From Trametes villosa (lineage: Eukaryota; Basidiomycota; Agaricomycetes; Polyporales; Polyporaceae): DNA of 64,000 nucleotides. Location of the stretch: positions 1,922,001-1,986,000 of the forward strand of contig PUDQ02000010.1 of NCBI GenBank assembly GCA_002964805.2, read 5' to 3'. The notes below the pieces were generated by a model. The model was not told where the DNA came from. It did not search any database and was given only the letters and a program-made list of their open reading frames with translations. Of this stretch, positions 1 through 10,059 are shown in pieces. The position numbers and the translations under genes are program-made. The first letter of the stretch is position 1; each line of letters begins with the position of its first letter.

Positions 1-1370
1 CTCTCGCTCCTCCCGCTCGCGCGGCTCGCCGTGCGCGAGTGCGCGGAGCTCTCCGGGCCCGTGCCGCTCCCGCTCGTGCCGCTGTCCGCCGACGCCGCGG
101 ACGCGTAGCGCGAGTGGCCCGAGCGTAGCGTGGAGTACGTGTCCGACGCGAGGACGTGCGTGACGTCCTCGTACACGCCTTCCTCGTTCGTCGCGTACAC
201 GCGCCAGCTCGAGCCGGACGCGGACGCGCCGCCCGCGATCCCGCTCTTCATGCCGACGAGCGAGTCCGGGCACGTGCTGCACGATGGCGTGTGCGAGTCG
301 CGCGAGAGGATGGGCATGTCCGCGACGGGCGCGTCGACCTGCGGTGGGGCGCCGGGGATGATGGACTTCTCAAGCGACGCGACGCGCGTCGGCTTGTGCA
401 TGCCCTCTTCGGCTTTGGCAAGAGAGGCGCGCGACTTGCGCTGCTGTCGGGCCTTGCTGTGGCAGCAGGGCAAGACACCGCACTTGAAGCAGAGGACGCC
501 GCCGCCGAGGGCGCCGAGCGTGGCGAGGATGAGGAAGGCGGCGACGATGGCGGTCCGGCGGGCGCGCTCCGAGGCGTCGGATTGGGATTGCGGGTGGACG
601 TCGTCTGAATGGGGGTCGTCGATGGCTTCCCCGGTCGGCTGGACAATCGAACGCGTTGCGGAGAAGACTGGCTCGGTGAAGTCCGGTGTCGCGGTTGGCT
701 GCGACACGTCGGCCGATAGGAGTACGGAAGGAACAGACGAGGAAGTGGGCACCAGCTGCGAAGTCGCAAAGTCCTTGTGGGCAGAAGAAATGGGCACGGA
801 AGAAGACGCTGGCAGAGAGACCGAAGAGGCAGAGGCAATGAACTTCAGTTTGGAGGCGATCTTCTTGTGGGCAGAGGAAGAGACTTTGGAGTGCTTCATC
901 ACGGGAAGGCCGGAGCCTACTGCGACGCGTGGTTCAGCTTCCGTATCAGATTGAATGGTGAGAGGTGCCGCTTGGTCGGCTTCAGCGTCAAGGTTCTGAG
1001 GGGCGCCGTCGGGGCCAGGTACAGGCAGAGACTGAGTCGCAGCCAAGACAGAAGACGCAGTCGGAGCGCTAGGTGTCACAGCTGCAGCGATGGCTTCGGT
1101 CGTTGAGGCAGGCGTTGAAACCTCGAGGACACCCGTGCGAGTCGCGGAGGCGTCCGAGGAGGGGGAGGTAGCCGCTGTAGGACTCAAGAGCGGGGTGCCA
1201 GGGATGGATACAGGCTCGCTAGGATTGAAGCTAGGGTTAAAGCTGGGATTGAAGCTGAAGCCCAACGCAGGACTTGATGGCGCTGAGCTGGGCTCTGCAG
1301 GCCCTCCCAGAGTAGGCGAAGCACAGGACAGGAGGAGAAGTGAGAAACCCAGGAGAGACGGATTGTGCAT
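1..1370 (-). CDS. Single-pass membrane protein with Ser/Thr-rich ectodomain (3' partial)
   Basis: An open minus-strand frame of 456 codons starts at the ATG at 1370-1368 and runs off the left edge without a stop. It begins with a signal peptide (MHNPSLLGFSLLLLSC...) followed by three tandem FNPS units at about residues 38-51. A long Ser/Thr/Ala/Pro ectodomain follows, then one membrane span near residues 283-300 (AAFLILATLGALGGG) with Cys-rich juxtamembrane residues (CFKCGVLPCC). The cytoplasmic tail is basic, then Ser-rich. The architecture resembles fungal wall-sensor or mucin-like type I proteins, but I recognise no family domain and assign no function. No intron is needed. The gene diverges from CIA30. 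Confidence 0.75.
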   Translation of the reverse strand, partial: MHNPSLLGFSLLLLSCASPTLGGPAEPSSAPSSPALGFSFNPSFNPSFNPSEPVSIPGTPLLSPTAATSPSSDASATRTGVLEVSTPASTTEAIAAAVTPSAPTASSVLAATQSLPVPGPDGAPQNLDAEADQAAPLTIQSDTEAEPRVAVGSGLPVMKHSKVSSSAHKKIASKLKFIASASSVSLPASSSVPISSAHKDFATSQLVPTSSSVPSVLLSADVSQPTATPDFTEPVFSATRSIVQPTGEAIDDPHSDDVHPQSQSDASERARRTAIVAAFLILATLGALGGGVLCFKCGVLPCCHSKARQQRKSRASLAKAEEGMHKPTRVASLEKSIIPGAPPQVDAPVADMPILSRDSHTPSCSTCPDSLVGMKSGIAGGASASGSSWRVYATNEEGVYEDVTHVLASDTYSTLRSGHSRYASAASADSGTSGSGTGPESSAHSRTASRASGRSE

Positions 1371-2026
1371 GATGAAGAGAAAGAGAGAAGATGCCGTGCG
1401 GGCGTCGCGTTAGTGTGTTGGGGAAGACCTAGTGATGGTAGTGTGAGGGAACGAGACAGGAGGAGTGGGCATGAGATACCGTACGGCTGGAGGTTGCCAG
1501 AAAACAACGTGCGGCTTGCACGCCGGTCGGCCGCTCTTCGGTTCGGGAGCGAACAAGAGAGGTCAGCCACATGTGAGCCTCTGACATACCTCGCTCCGTT
1601 GTGCGCCCTACACGGACACAGCTCTGGTCAGAGTATCTATGGTTCCAGGGATCCCATGAAGCTCACCTCGAAGCAGAACCACGACCACACCGGGAATATG
1701 TGTTCAATTGGTCTGGGATTGACAGGGATCCTGTCAAAATCAAGCAATCTCGGACCCGTAGCGCGTGCACCAGCTGTTTGATAGCCCGTGCATATGTAGG
1801 AATATGCTTGAGTCTCTTCCCCTATGTTTCTTGCAAGCCTATGAATGATATTGAAAGTCGAGCTCCTGTGCACTCATAGTGGGCGATTGGAGAGAAGAGT
1901 CTGAGATGCTGGCGCCGGGCGGCCACCGGCCTCGTACGTCGTAGACGCCCATAGCACCTCGCTTCCTCCCGCATCCTCTGGTAGCCTCGCAAGGGTTGAA
2001 TACTCCCCGTCGTCTGCCCAACCAAC
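1371..2026. other. Intergenic, divergent promoter region
   Basis: This 656 bp region lies between two divergent starts (1370 on minus, 2027 on plus). It must hold both promoters. I see no clear TATA box or conserved coding sequence; the short open frames here have no family resemblance. Confidence 0.5.
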
Positions 2027-3044
2027 ATGTCACGGCTTTCTGGATATCTTAATAGGACTAGCAGGCTCCTCCGCGACAATGCTTCTCGCAGTACGCAGCC
2101 ATCTCACCCGTCCCTACCAATCTCCTGAGGCATGGCGCAGTTCTCCGGATGGAAGGCGCGGACGAGCCCTCGCGGGCACCCAAGCTCCTCTATACCTTCA
2201 ACACGCCCGAGCACATCGCTCAGTTTGCCACCGGATGCGACGCGGACGTAGGTGGAACGTCGACCGTCCACTTTGAGCTGGACGAGGCGACCTCAAAGCC
2301 GGCGAGCGAGCCCAAGGCAGCGCCGCCGCACGGAGTGACCGTCAGCCGGCCCACCGGCAAGTTCTGGGGCGAAATGAAGCTGACGGTGAGGAGCGGGCTG
2401 GAGGGACAAATTCGCGGGGGCTACGCAGGATTCCGGAGCAAGGTGCGACTGTGCGCTACATTCGTGCTATTCTTGCGCTGACACACGTCTCGCCCCCAGC
2501 CTCGTCCGACGCTATTTGGCGAGCTCACAGATGACGTCTCCAACCATGAGTATTTGGCGTTACGCGTGCGCGCCTTGGGACATCCTCGGACACGCAACTC
2601 GTATTTTGTGAACTTGCAGACGGACGGACCCATTACGACTGACCTGTGGCAGCACCGGCTCTTCTTCCGAAGAGACGACGGAGACTGGGAGGACGTCTTT
2701 GTGAGTATAGCCGTAATCCTCCTCGTAGTCGGGCTGACATGTTTCGCAGATCCCCTTCAAAGACTTCGTCCTGACAAACGCAGGAGAACTCGTGCCGCAC
2801 CAAGTGCAGATGTACCGCGAGCGCATTCGGACGATTGGCATCTCTCTTCTGGGCGGGAACAGCGGTGTTGAGGGACCGTATGAACTGGGCATCGACTCCA
2901 TCAGTGCGGTGAACGTGGAGGATGTGTCTGATACGTCTGCCCTTGGTGCGTGTCCAGCCATCCCGAACCTGACCTGTCCTAATGTTGTATGCAGAGAAAG
3001 TACCGACCGAGGGGACTCAGTGGCAGAGACCACCGGTGCTGTAG
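2027..3044 (+). CDS. CIA30: Complex I intermediate-associated protein 30 (NDUFAF1 homologue)
   Basis: Mitochondrial assembly factor for NADH:ubiquinone oxidoreductase. The model has five exons: 2027-2090, 2141-2442, 2500-2700, 2750-2945 and 2995-3044 (270 aa). The first intron is needed to join the N-terminus MSRLSGYLNRTSRLLRDN to LRMEGADEP; without it the frame stops at once. Family landmarks are LLYTFNTPEHIAQFATGCDA, GKFWGEMKL, GLEGQIRGGYAGFRSK, RNSYFVNLQTDGPI, DLWQHRLFFRRDDG and RIRTIGISLLGGNSGVEG, in the order expected of a CIA30 domain that fills almost the whole protein. Length is normal for fungal members. Mitochondrial location is inferred from family and the basic N-terminus. Confidence 0.93.
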
Positions 3045-4527
3045 GTGACTAGGCCTATGGTTCTGCGGTGATGTACGATTGTTACCATAACTTCCGATAA
3101 TGTCCCCCATCCCCGCTTGCCCTCGAGCCTGTGTGGTAGCTCGCTACCCGCCGAGATTGTTGTCGACCAACAAATGTCCGACCGACCCATCATCACGACC
3201 TCCCCGCGACGTCTGACCAGACACAAACTCACAACTTCATCGACGGCAGGTATCAAGTGGCCTCAGGATGCGTATCTACCAACCTCCGATAAACAGCCGC
3301 TAAGAGCCACACTGGCATTCCTTGTTCTCTCGTCTCGAGCTATTGCTCCCGGTGAGTTGCCTCCCGTTGACCCCGCAGTCTTGGCCCGCCGGTCGATGCC
3401 CAGCATCTGAAACAGAAGCGCAGTTTACCTTGTAGCTCCCGCCGGAGTCCGGTTCGAGTGATGTTCATCTTGATTGATGCTGAACTTGGTTTTCGTCCTC
3501 TGGCGAGCCGCTCACCTCCGCGCCTCCGCGCCCTGTGCGGGCAGTGGACACTGGAAGGAGTCGCTAAACCATACAGGCACGGAGGCCATAATCAATTTCC
3601 CGCCGCATGGCTCAACCATCAGGCGGTGTCGCGCCTGTACCAATGCCATCGCGCGCGGAGACGAGCGGCAAGCAGGAGGCGGTAACGCTCAACACAATCT
3701 TCGAGAATCGAACCTCACAAGCCACAGACATCATCCCGCCCATTCCACAGTGGGGACGATCTCCGTGGACAAGCTGCGCACGCCACGACGGAATGGACAT
3801 GGACGGCGGATGGACGTGGTGCATCGCTACCCGCCCAGGGCCAGGGCGGATTCGTGCGTACCATCCCGTTGCATTTCATTCTTCGCCCTCGCTCAGCCTT
3901 AAGGATTGTCGCCTGCGCAGACCACGCATCAGGCCCAGGGGCTCGATCAATGATGCCCTGGCGGGTCTGAGGCTCGGACGCCCGCGTTCGCGGCTTGTAG
4001 ATCGCTGTACACCGTCGTCGCCCACGAGGGACTCGCGTCGCGCGCAGGATAGCCTCTTTAGGCACCTCCTGGGGTACCGCGGCAATCTCTAAGTTCCCGC
4101 GTCAGAACGGGTCAGAGCATGCGGTGGAGGTCTCGGGCGTCGAGACTCGAGTGGCGGAGGCCACAGATATCGCGCGCCGGGTTCACCTCGCATCGGAACC
4201 TCCGCGCAAGCGGTGAGCGTCGCGACGTCGGATGGATGACGCCGTTCCGTTGCGGCCGTGGCGCGCTCTGCATACCAACGTCGACGCGCGCTATGCTAGT
4301 GCTAAGTGCTAGGTACATCGTCCCCAGCATAAAAGCCCCCGCGTGAGCCCGGACGAGTCCCCCACCGCCCCCTTCATTATCCGTTCCCTGTTCCCTGCTT
4401 CCTGCGCGTGCGCGGAAAGCCCCCTTGCGTTTCTCATACCCTAGTGCCCTTGTCCCTCTTCTCTTTGCGCGGCGCTCGCTTTAATCACCCCTCACCCACA
4501 CCCACCCGACACACACTCGTTGACATT
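3045..4527. other. Intergenic, no supported gene
   Basis: A 1.48 kb stretch between CIA30 and AA14 copy 1. A 161-codon open frame at 3607-4092 has no recognisable domain, no splice context and atypical composition, so it is not called. The right end should hold the AA14 promoter. Confidence 0.5.
4329..4335 (+). promoter_or_regulatory. TATA-like element of AA14 copy 1
   Basis: ATAAAAG about 200 bp upstream of the AA14 start at 4528, followed by a pyrimidine-rich leader. Position and sequence fit a core promoter; not proven. Confidence 0.4.
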
Positions 4528-5976
4528 ATGATCCCCGTCCTCGTGGCCGCCCTGGCGGCTTCCCTGCCCCTCGCCTCCGCACACATCTGTACGCACACAC
4601 CCATTGCTCTATCACCTTGAGCATGCGCTGACAGTGCCTCATAGCCATCTGGCACCCGAGCATGTACGGCTTCAACGTCACCGAGCAGACGTTCCCGTAC
4701 GACAACCGCCCCGTCGCGCCTCTGCAAGACATGCCCTTCGACCAATGGTGGTTCCACAACCACCTCGACTTCCCCCCGCACGCGGGCGACGTCTTCGCGC
4801 TCCCCGCGGGCCAGCCCGCGACGACGGAGCTCGCGTGCAACAAGGGCGCCACGTCCTTCTTCGCGTCCTCCGAGGGCGGCGACATCCGCACCGCGAACGT
4901 CAACGACCCGTGCCCGGGCAGCCCCCCTTCCGAATATCACACGACGGGGATCGACGACGTGAAGGGCTGCGCGCTCGCGATCGCGTACGAGCCCGACGCG
5001 CGCAAGGTGCAGCCGGAGGACTTTGTGGTGTTTAGTGTGAACCAGACGTGTGTGTGGAACCGGTTTACGGACTTTAGCGTCCCCGCGCGCATGCCTGCGT
5101 GCCCCGAGGGCGGGTGCACGTGTGCGTGGTTCTGGATCCACTCGGTATGTCTCCGTCCCTTCTCAGTTTTTACGGGAACGGACGTTGACGAACTTAATCC
5201 GTGTAGCCCGACAGCGGAGGCGAGCAGATCTACATGAACGGCTTCAAGTGCGATATCACCGGCGCGAAATCCACCGTCGCGCTCGCGAAGCCCAAGGTCG
5301 CGCGCCGCTGCGGCGCGGACCCCGAGCACGGCAAGCCCGCCGCCGTCCCCGGCAACTGCACCTACGGCGCGAAGCAGCCGCTCTACTGGCTCCAGAAGGA
5401 GCGCAACAACGTACGTCCCCTCCCCCTCCCTCCCTTCTCCCTCGTTTCACCGCGGCTGACGCTTGGCACGACTGGCAGATGTTCGAGGACACGATCGCGC
5501 CGCCGTTCTACAACGACTTGTACAACTTCCGGGACGGCGCGCAGGACGACATCTTCGCGGACTCGTACCCGACCGGCGTGCCCGACCCCAGCCCCGAGCA
5601 GACTGCGGTCCCGACGCCCGTGAACGGCCCCGCTCCCCAGGAGAACGCCGCTCAGGGCCCCACACCGACGCCTGCTCCCTCCAGCCAGACGTCCTCTTCA
5701 TCCGCCGCAGGGTCGTCCAGTGCGACCACAACATCGTCGAGTGGACCGCGGCCCTCTGCGCGCGGCTTCCGCCGAGCCGTCGTCGGCAGCCCGCGCGTCG
5801 GCGTCCCGAAGAAGTCTCTCTCGCAGGCGCGGAAACTGAGGTGAGCCGCTCTGCATGCTTCGAAGCCCGTGCCGAGCAGCGCTGACCATCGTGATTCGTG
5901 TAGTGCGGCTGACATCACGAAGCGTCTCATGCGCGCGCGCCGCTCGCTGCCTTGGGCGGCGGACGGCCAGCACTGA
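4528..5976 (+). CDS. AA14 lytic polysaccharide monooxygenase, copy 1
   Basis: Secreted copper monooxygenase of family AA14, described as acting on xylan associated with cellulose (its substrate is debated). Exons: 4528-4588, 4645-5144, 5207-5410, 5479-5840 and 5904-5976 (399 aa). An 18-residue signal peptide ends LASA, exposing His as residue 1 ([12 protein letters not shown]). The copper brace is complete: mature His1, His101 (SEYHTTG) and Tyr178 (EQIYMNGF). These match His1/His99/Tyr176 of the founding Pycnoporus enzyme, with a 2-residue insertion in between. Conserved Cys pairs and the block [20 protein letters not shown] are present. A Pro/Ser/Thr-rich linker leads to a basic terminal exon ([16 protein letters not shown]). 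The fold-encoding part has one intron fewer than copies 2 and 3. Confidence 0.93.
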
Positions 5977-7353
5977 GTACTGAGACCCTGGTCACGCCCA
6001 TTCACTCCCTCCTACACGCACGCACGTCCCCTACGTTCACGACGACGGACACTTCACGCTACACTCCCCTCTCTTCAACGGGCACGCTGGGGCCTGGCGC
6101 GCCGCCTCGCCCACGCCGCTCTTTACCCTTTACCTATCTAACTTATTTCTTTCTTGAGACTCCCCTGTATCAGTAGTGACGACCTTCCCCAATCTTACAT
6201 GGCGGCTCTGTGAAACGTTTTTTTCGACCGCGTGCGGCGCACATGAAAATGCGGGGCACTGGGTAGACGTAGCTGGGGGTCCAGGTGATGGTGGCTCCAT
6301 CGGCGTCCAGTTCACTGTCTGGACGGGGCGCCCACGTCTTGAGTTACTCGCTGTGCAGGTGACCAGCTCCTCGAGCGGCCTATTTCGAAAGCGGGTAAAT
6401 AAACCAGAAGACGGGGTCCGGATGCTGTAAACTGGAGTGAGATAAACCCCAGCATATAAAGGGCGCGCTCGCGGAGTGCTCGGGATGGAAACAGCCGCTC
6501 ACCTACGCTGCTTTATGAGACGCTTTGTATGCTCTCTGACACGTTTCTCCCGCTGTAAAGCAAAGGACGGTGTCGCAGGCGAGTGGGCTGTATGCGTCGG
6601 CATCATGGTCGTAACGTGCCACTCAGGGTGAGTGAGTAACCTAGTTCGTCCAAAATGAAGTGAGGTGCGAGAAGGGGCTTCTTATTTCTTGCAGCTTTCG
6701 TCTGGTCACTTATACAGGACCCTCTCAGGAAACACTGCGCTCACGAGCACCAGTAGGATGAGCCAAAGGGCCTTCAATAACACAACGGTCTACCGTGAGT
6801 ATATAGTGGTAGATCTATCACTGTTGGAGTCTGATGGTGATCAGCGCGTGAAGAAATCCTTGCAGATCCCTGTGTAGTATGTACTTCTCATATACCACTG
6901 ATCACGATCAAGTGCGTCCTCATTAGAAGAAGTCCGTGGTTCAAGCAGGAATAATCGAGAAGGACAGTGCGAGCCTCGCGTCTGCGCCACGATGCTACAG
7001 GACGGCCTGGCCCTCGGACACCTGGCGACGGAACGTGGAGGGGAAACGCGGGGACCCCAGAGACGGTTAGCCGAAACCTGATGGGGTGCCGAGGGGGACG
7101 GGGGTGACGGCACCGCGCCCTGGCAACTCTCGGTTTGGCCAGCTCGTGTCGCCGACGCGGTCGAGGACAGCCCGCCTCCTGCCTCGAACCATGCTTTCTC
7201 CCGCCCGAACATGACCTTGCTTTTGCACATGCACCCCTTGCGTTCTTATTCTTCCGTTCATCTCCCTCACACAGTCTCTCGTGCAGGTGAGCTCCCACTC
7301 ACTGCGCGTCATACACCCTCTCACTAGGGCAACATCGCAAAAGTTCATTCAGC
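5977..7353. other. Intergenic, no supported gene
   Basis: A 1.38 kb stretch. A TATA-like TATAAA at 6455-6460 has no convincing gene behind it within 300 bp and could belong to an unrecognised short transcript. Small open frames on both strands show no family resemblance. Confidence 0.45.
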
Positions 7354-9162
7354 ATGCTCGGACAAAGGATCATAGAGTCCTACCGGGACCTCGAAAACGA
7401 CGACTCTGCCTTCCTCCAACCGTCCACCAGCCTCACCATACGGCGCATCAAGTCGGCCGGCCTGCGCATCGTCACTGAGAGCGAAGAGGTGTCTCCCAAT
7501 GCACTGCGGGTACGCGCTACCATCCGGTTCGCGTGCGCATATATGCTCACCGCAGCTAGGATAACACAAACACACTGCAACCACCCAACCACCGCAACTC
7601 GTATCTTTCCGTGAGGTACGTCGTGTGACGGCCTTCTGTCCGAGGCATGTCATATTGAACTTCCTAGGACGCCGGACACGAGCCATACCTTTGGTCTCCC
7701 GAACCCCAGTATGCTATCACCCGATAGTACGAACAGTCGCCTCCACACACCCGCCTCCTCCCTGTCGTCAGCTTCCGCTGAACTGCTGGCTTCGCGTCGC
7801 CTTTCTCGGTACTCGCGGGCAGAAAGCGCTCTACAATCCGCCGTCGAAGCCTCCTCGGCGGAGGTCTCCCCACAAGAGCTGCAAATCCAGAGTCTTGCAC
7901 GGGCGACGGCGGTCTTAAGCGAACAGGCCCGGGATGCGCAGGCATGTGCAGAGCGCCTCCGTGCATGCCTTGCCGACAAGGAACTGCCCGCGGAGGAAGT
8001 CAAGGCGATGCAACGCGCGCGTTGGCTGGAAGAACACAAGAGCAACTCCCGGCAGGCGCAGTCCACCCATGCCCGGGAGCTTTTGATGAAGCTCTCCAGT
8101 CCGATCACTGAAGAGGCGCCTTTCGTCGAGTCTCCGCATGTGATGACACGACATGAAGCAAACCTCGCGCGGTATCTGCAGCACTCTCCTACACGTGTCG
8201 CCTTTCCTCCAACGCGGAGTCCGACCCTTTCCCCCGTGCTCTACCGCCGGCAGACTCTGTCACAAGTCCGTCCGATGCGCTTGCGTGCATCTGCTATGGA
8301 GCTTGCGTTGCGGTCTCCTATGCGTACGCGGACGAGGTCGCTAGACGGCGGTCATTCACGGAGTAACTCAGAGTCTACGGAAGCGACATTCGTTTCTCAA
8401 GGATCCAGCGGCCAAACCACTATTGCGACATCGTCTATCCCCAAGCTGAAGTCAGCCACCTCTCTTTCTCCCCTTCCGCGGCTTGCAGAGGGTGAGGGTA
8501 CTATCAGCATAGAGCAATGGTCAGCTCTCCGCTCCCGCGACGAGCTCCTTGCCGAGGTCGGCGACGTAACGCTGCCGGACTACGCTGTGGACTTGCTAGA
8601 AGATCTTGCAGCGTCTTCGCTCGACATTTCTCTGCACGACATCTCTCCGGTCGATGTCGCGCCCATCGTCAACGGTGGTTCAGCACCAGACATCCCCTTC
8701 GCCTCCCCAGTTGACCCCGAACTCGTACCCTCCACGCCTCTCCGCTTCTCCACCCGTCTCCGGAGCCAATCCGACACCCCCACCCTCCCCCCCCCCTCCC
8801 TCACCTACTCGCCCCCACTGCCCAACCCCCGCCGGCGCTCCGTCGTCCCGACCACAACCAAGCCCTCCTTCCGGCACAGCCTCGCCGTGCCCAAGTTCTC
8901 CTCCCTCCGCCTCTCCGCCCCGTCCCTCGTCGCGGTCCCCGAGGGCTCCGACGCGGACGCGCACAGCCGCCCGCACTCCTCCCTCAGCGGGCGGTTCGCG
9001 CTCGACTCGTCCTCCGCGGTCCACGAGCACGCTGAGGGCGACCCGCGGGACAACCGCCGGTTCTCGGTGGTGTCGTTCCGCCGGCTCGAGCGCAGCGAGA
9101 GCGGCGCGCGGGGTGGGATCCTCGCGCGCTTCAAGCGCCGTTTCTCGACTCTCGGACAGTAA
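7354..9162 (+). CDS. Hypothetical Ser-rich protein with central helical segment
   Basis: Three exons, 7354-7509, 7560-7615 and 7668-9162, give 568 aa. The short middle exon (DNTNTLQPPNHRNSYLSV) is needed to keep frame into LPNPSMLSPDSTNS. Residues about 120-190 are Ala/Glu/Arg/Gln-rich and likely coiled coil (QSLARATAVLSEQARDAQAC...). The rest is Ser/Pro-rich and probably disordered, with many SP and RS motifs. The C-terminus is a basic helix (ILARFKRRFSTL). There is no signal peptide or membrane span. I do not recognise the family; the look is that of a lineage-specific fungal regulator or scaffold, but that is only an impression. Confidence 0.75.
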
Positions 9163-10059
9163 GTACGTTTAGAGCCCGGCTGTGTATCTATCCACCTAGG
9201 ACTCGGAGGCTAGGACTAGGACTAGGAATCTTGTAATGCGGTCCTCGGCGCGGTTTATGCCGGGGCACTCGCTCTGTATCATTATTCTTTCTACCCTTCG
9301 CGTTCGCTTTGCGTTCTGCACGTTTATTTTCTGCCTGTGCGTATTATCGCTGTCACGTTCGTTTGCTGCATATATTGGACTATCACTCATCCTTACACCT
9401 TAAGGCCTTACATCTTACATCTCGTAGCATATAGCGTATCTGGGGCCCGGATATGGATATGGAATCGCATGCTTTACTTCTTGCAACCTCCTCATCGTGC
9501 TCTCCCCAGCGCAATGCTACTCCTTTGAACACCGGCTCGACGACAGATCTCCAAAACCGATACGGTGAGTCTACACGCGCTCAAAGCCCATACTATCTAT
9601 TGACCCCGAGCCTCATCAGATGTCCGATATCACACTGGGACTGAATGCTTTCCAGGCAGGATGTTCGTGACCCGCGCTCGCCTTCTAGGCCGCGCTCCGG
9701 CCTCCCGTCCCAGCTTCCCTCCCCGAAGTGTATCGGCGCTGCCGTACAAATGCCCTCGGGCCATATGGCCACACGGCCTCGTTGCGGCAGCCCACCGCGG
9801 CACGGCGCGCTTCCGGCCTTCGACGCGTCGCATACAGACCCCGTCCGCGCCGGCGACCAGCCCTGACAGGTCGGAGGGGGGGGTCACGCTGGGCCGTCTC
9901 CCCGTCTGACGTCTTGCGATGCAGATCTGGGATCATCCTCGACGGGCTTCGCGATCGCGCCATCCCAGATATAGAGGGCATATAAGACGCGTCCTTCTGA
10001 CCCTGCGCAGGCTCTAACGCAGGTACTCGCCGTGTCTTACTGGGGCAGCTAGCGCGACG
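9163..10059. other. Intergenic, promoter of the S10 peptidase at its right end
   Basis: An 897 bp stretch with no supported coding sequence. The first part (CTAGGACTAGGACTAGG near 9197-9230) has a short 6-bp iteration; the right end carries the peptidase core promoter. Confidence 0.5.
9981..9986 (+). promoter_or_regulatory. TATA box of the S10 carboxypeptidase
   Basis: TATAAG 74 bp upstream of the ATG at 10060, the only good TATA candidate in the upstream region. Confidence 0.5.

Noticed and set aside
3607..4092. 161-codon open frame
   Set aside because: No family resemblance, no splice context and unlike the codon use of neighbouring genes.
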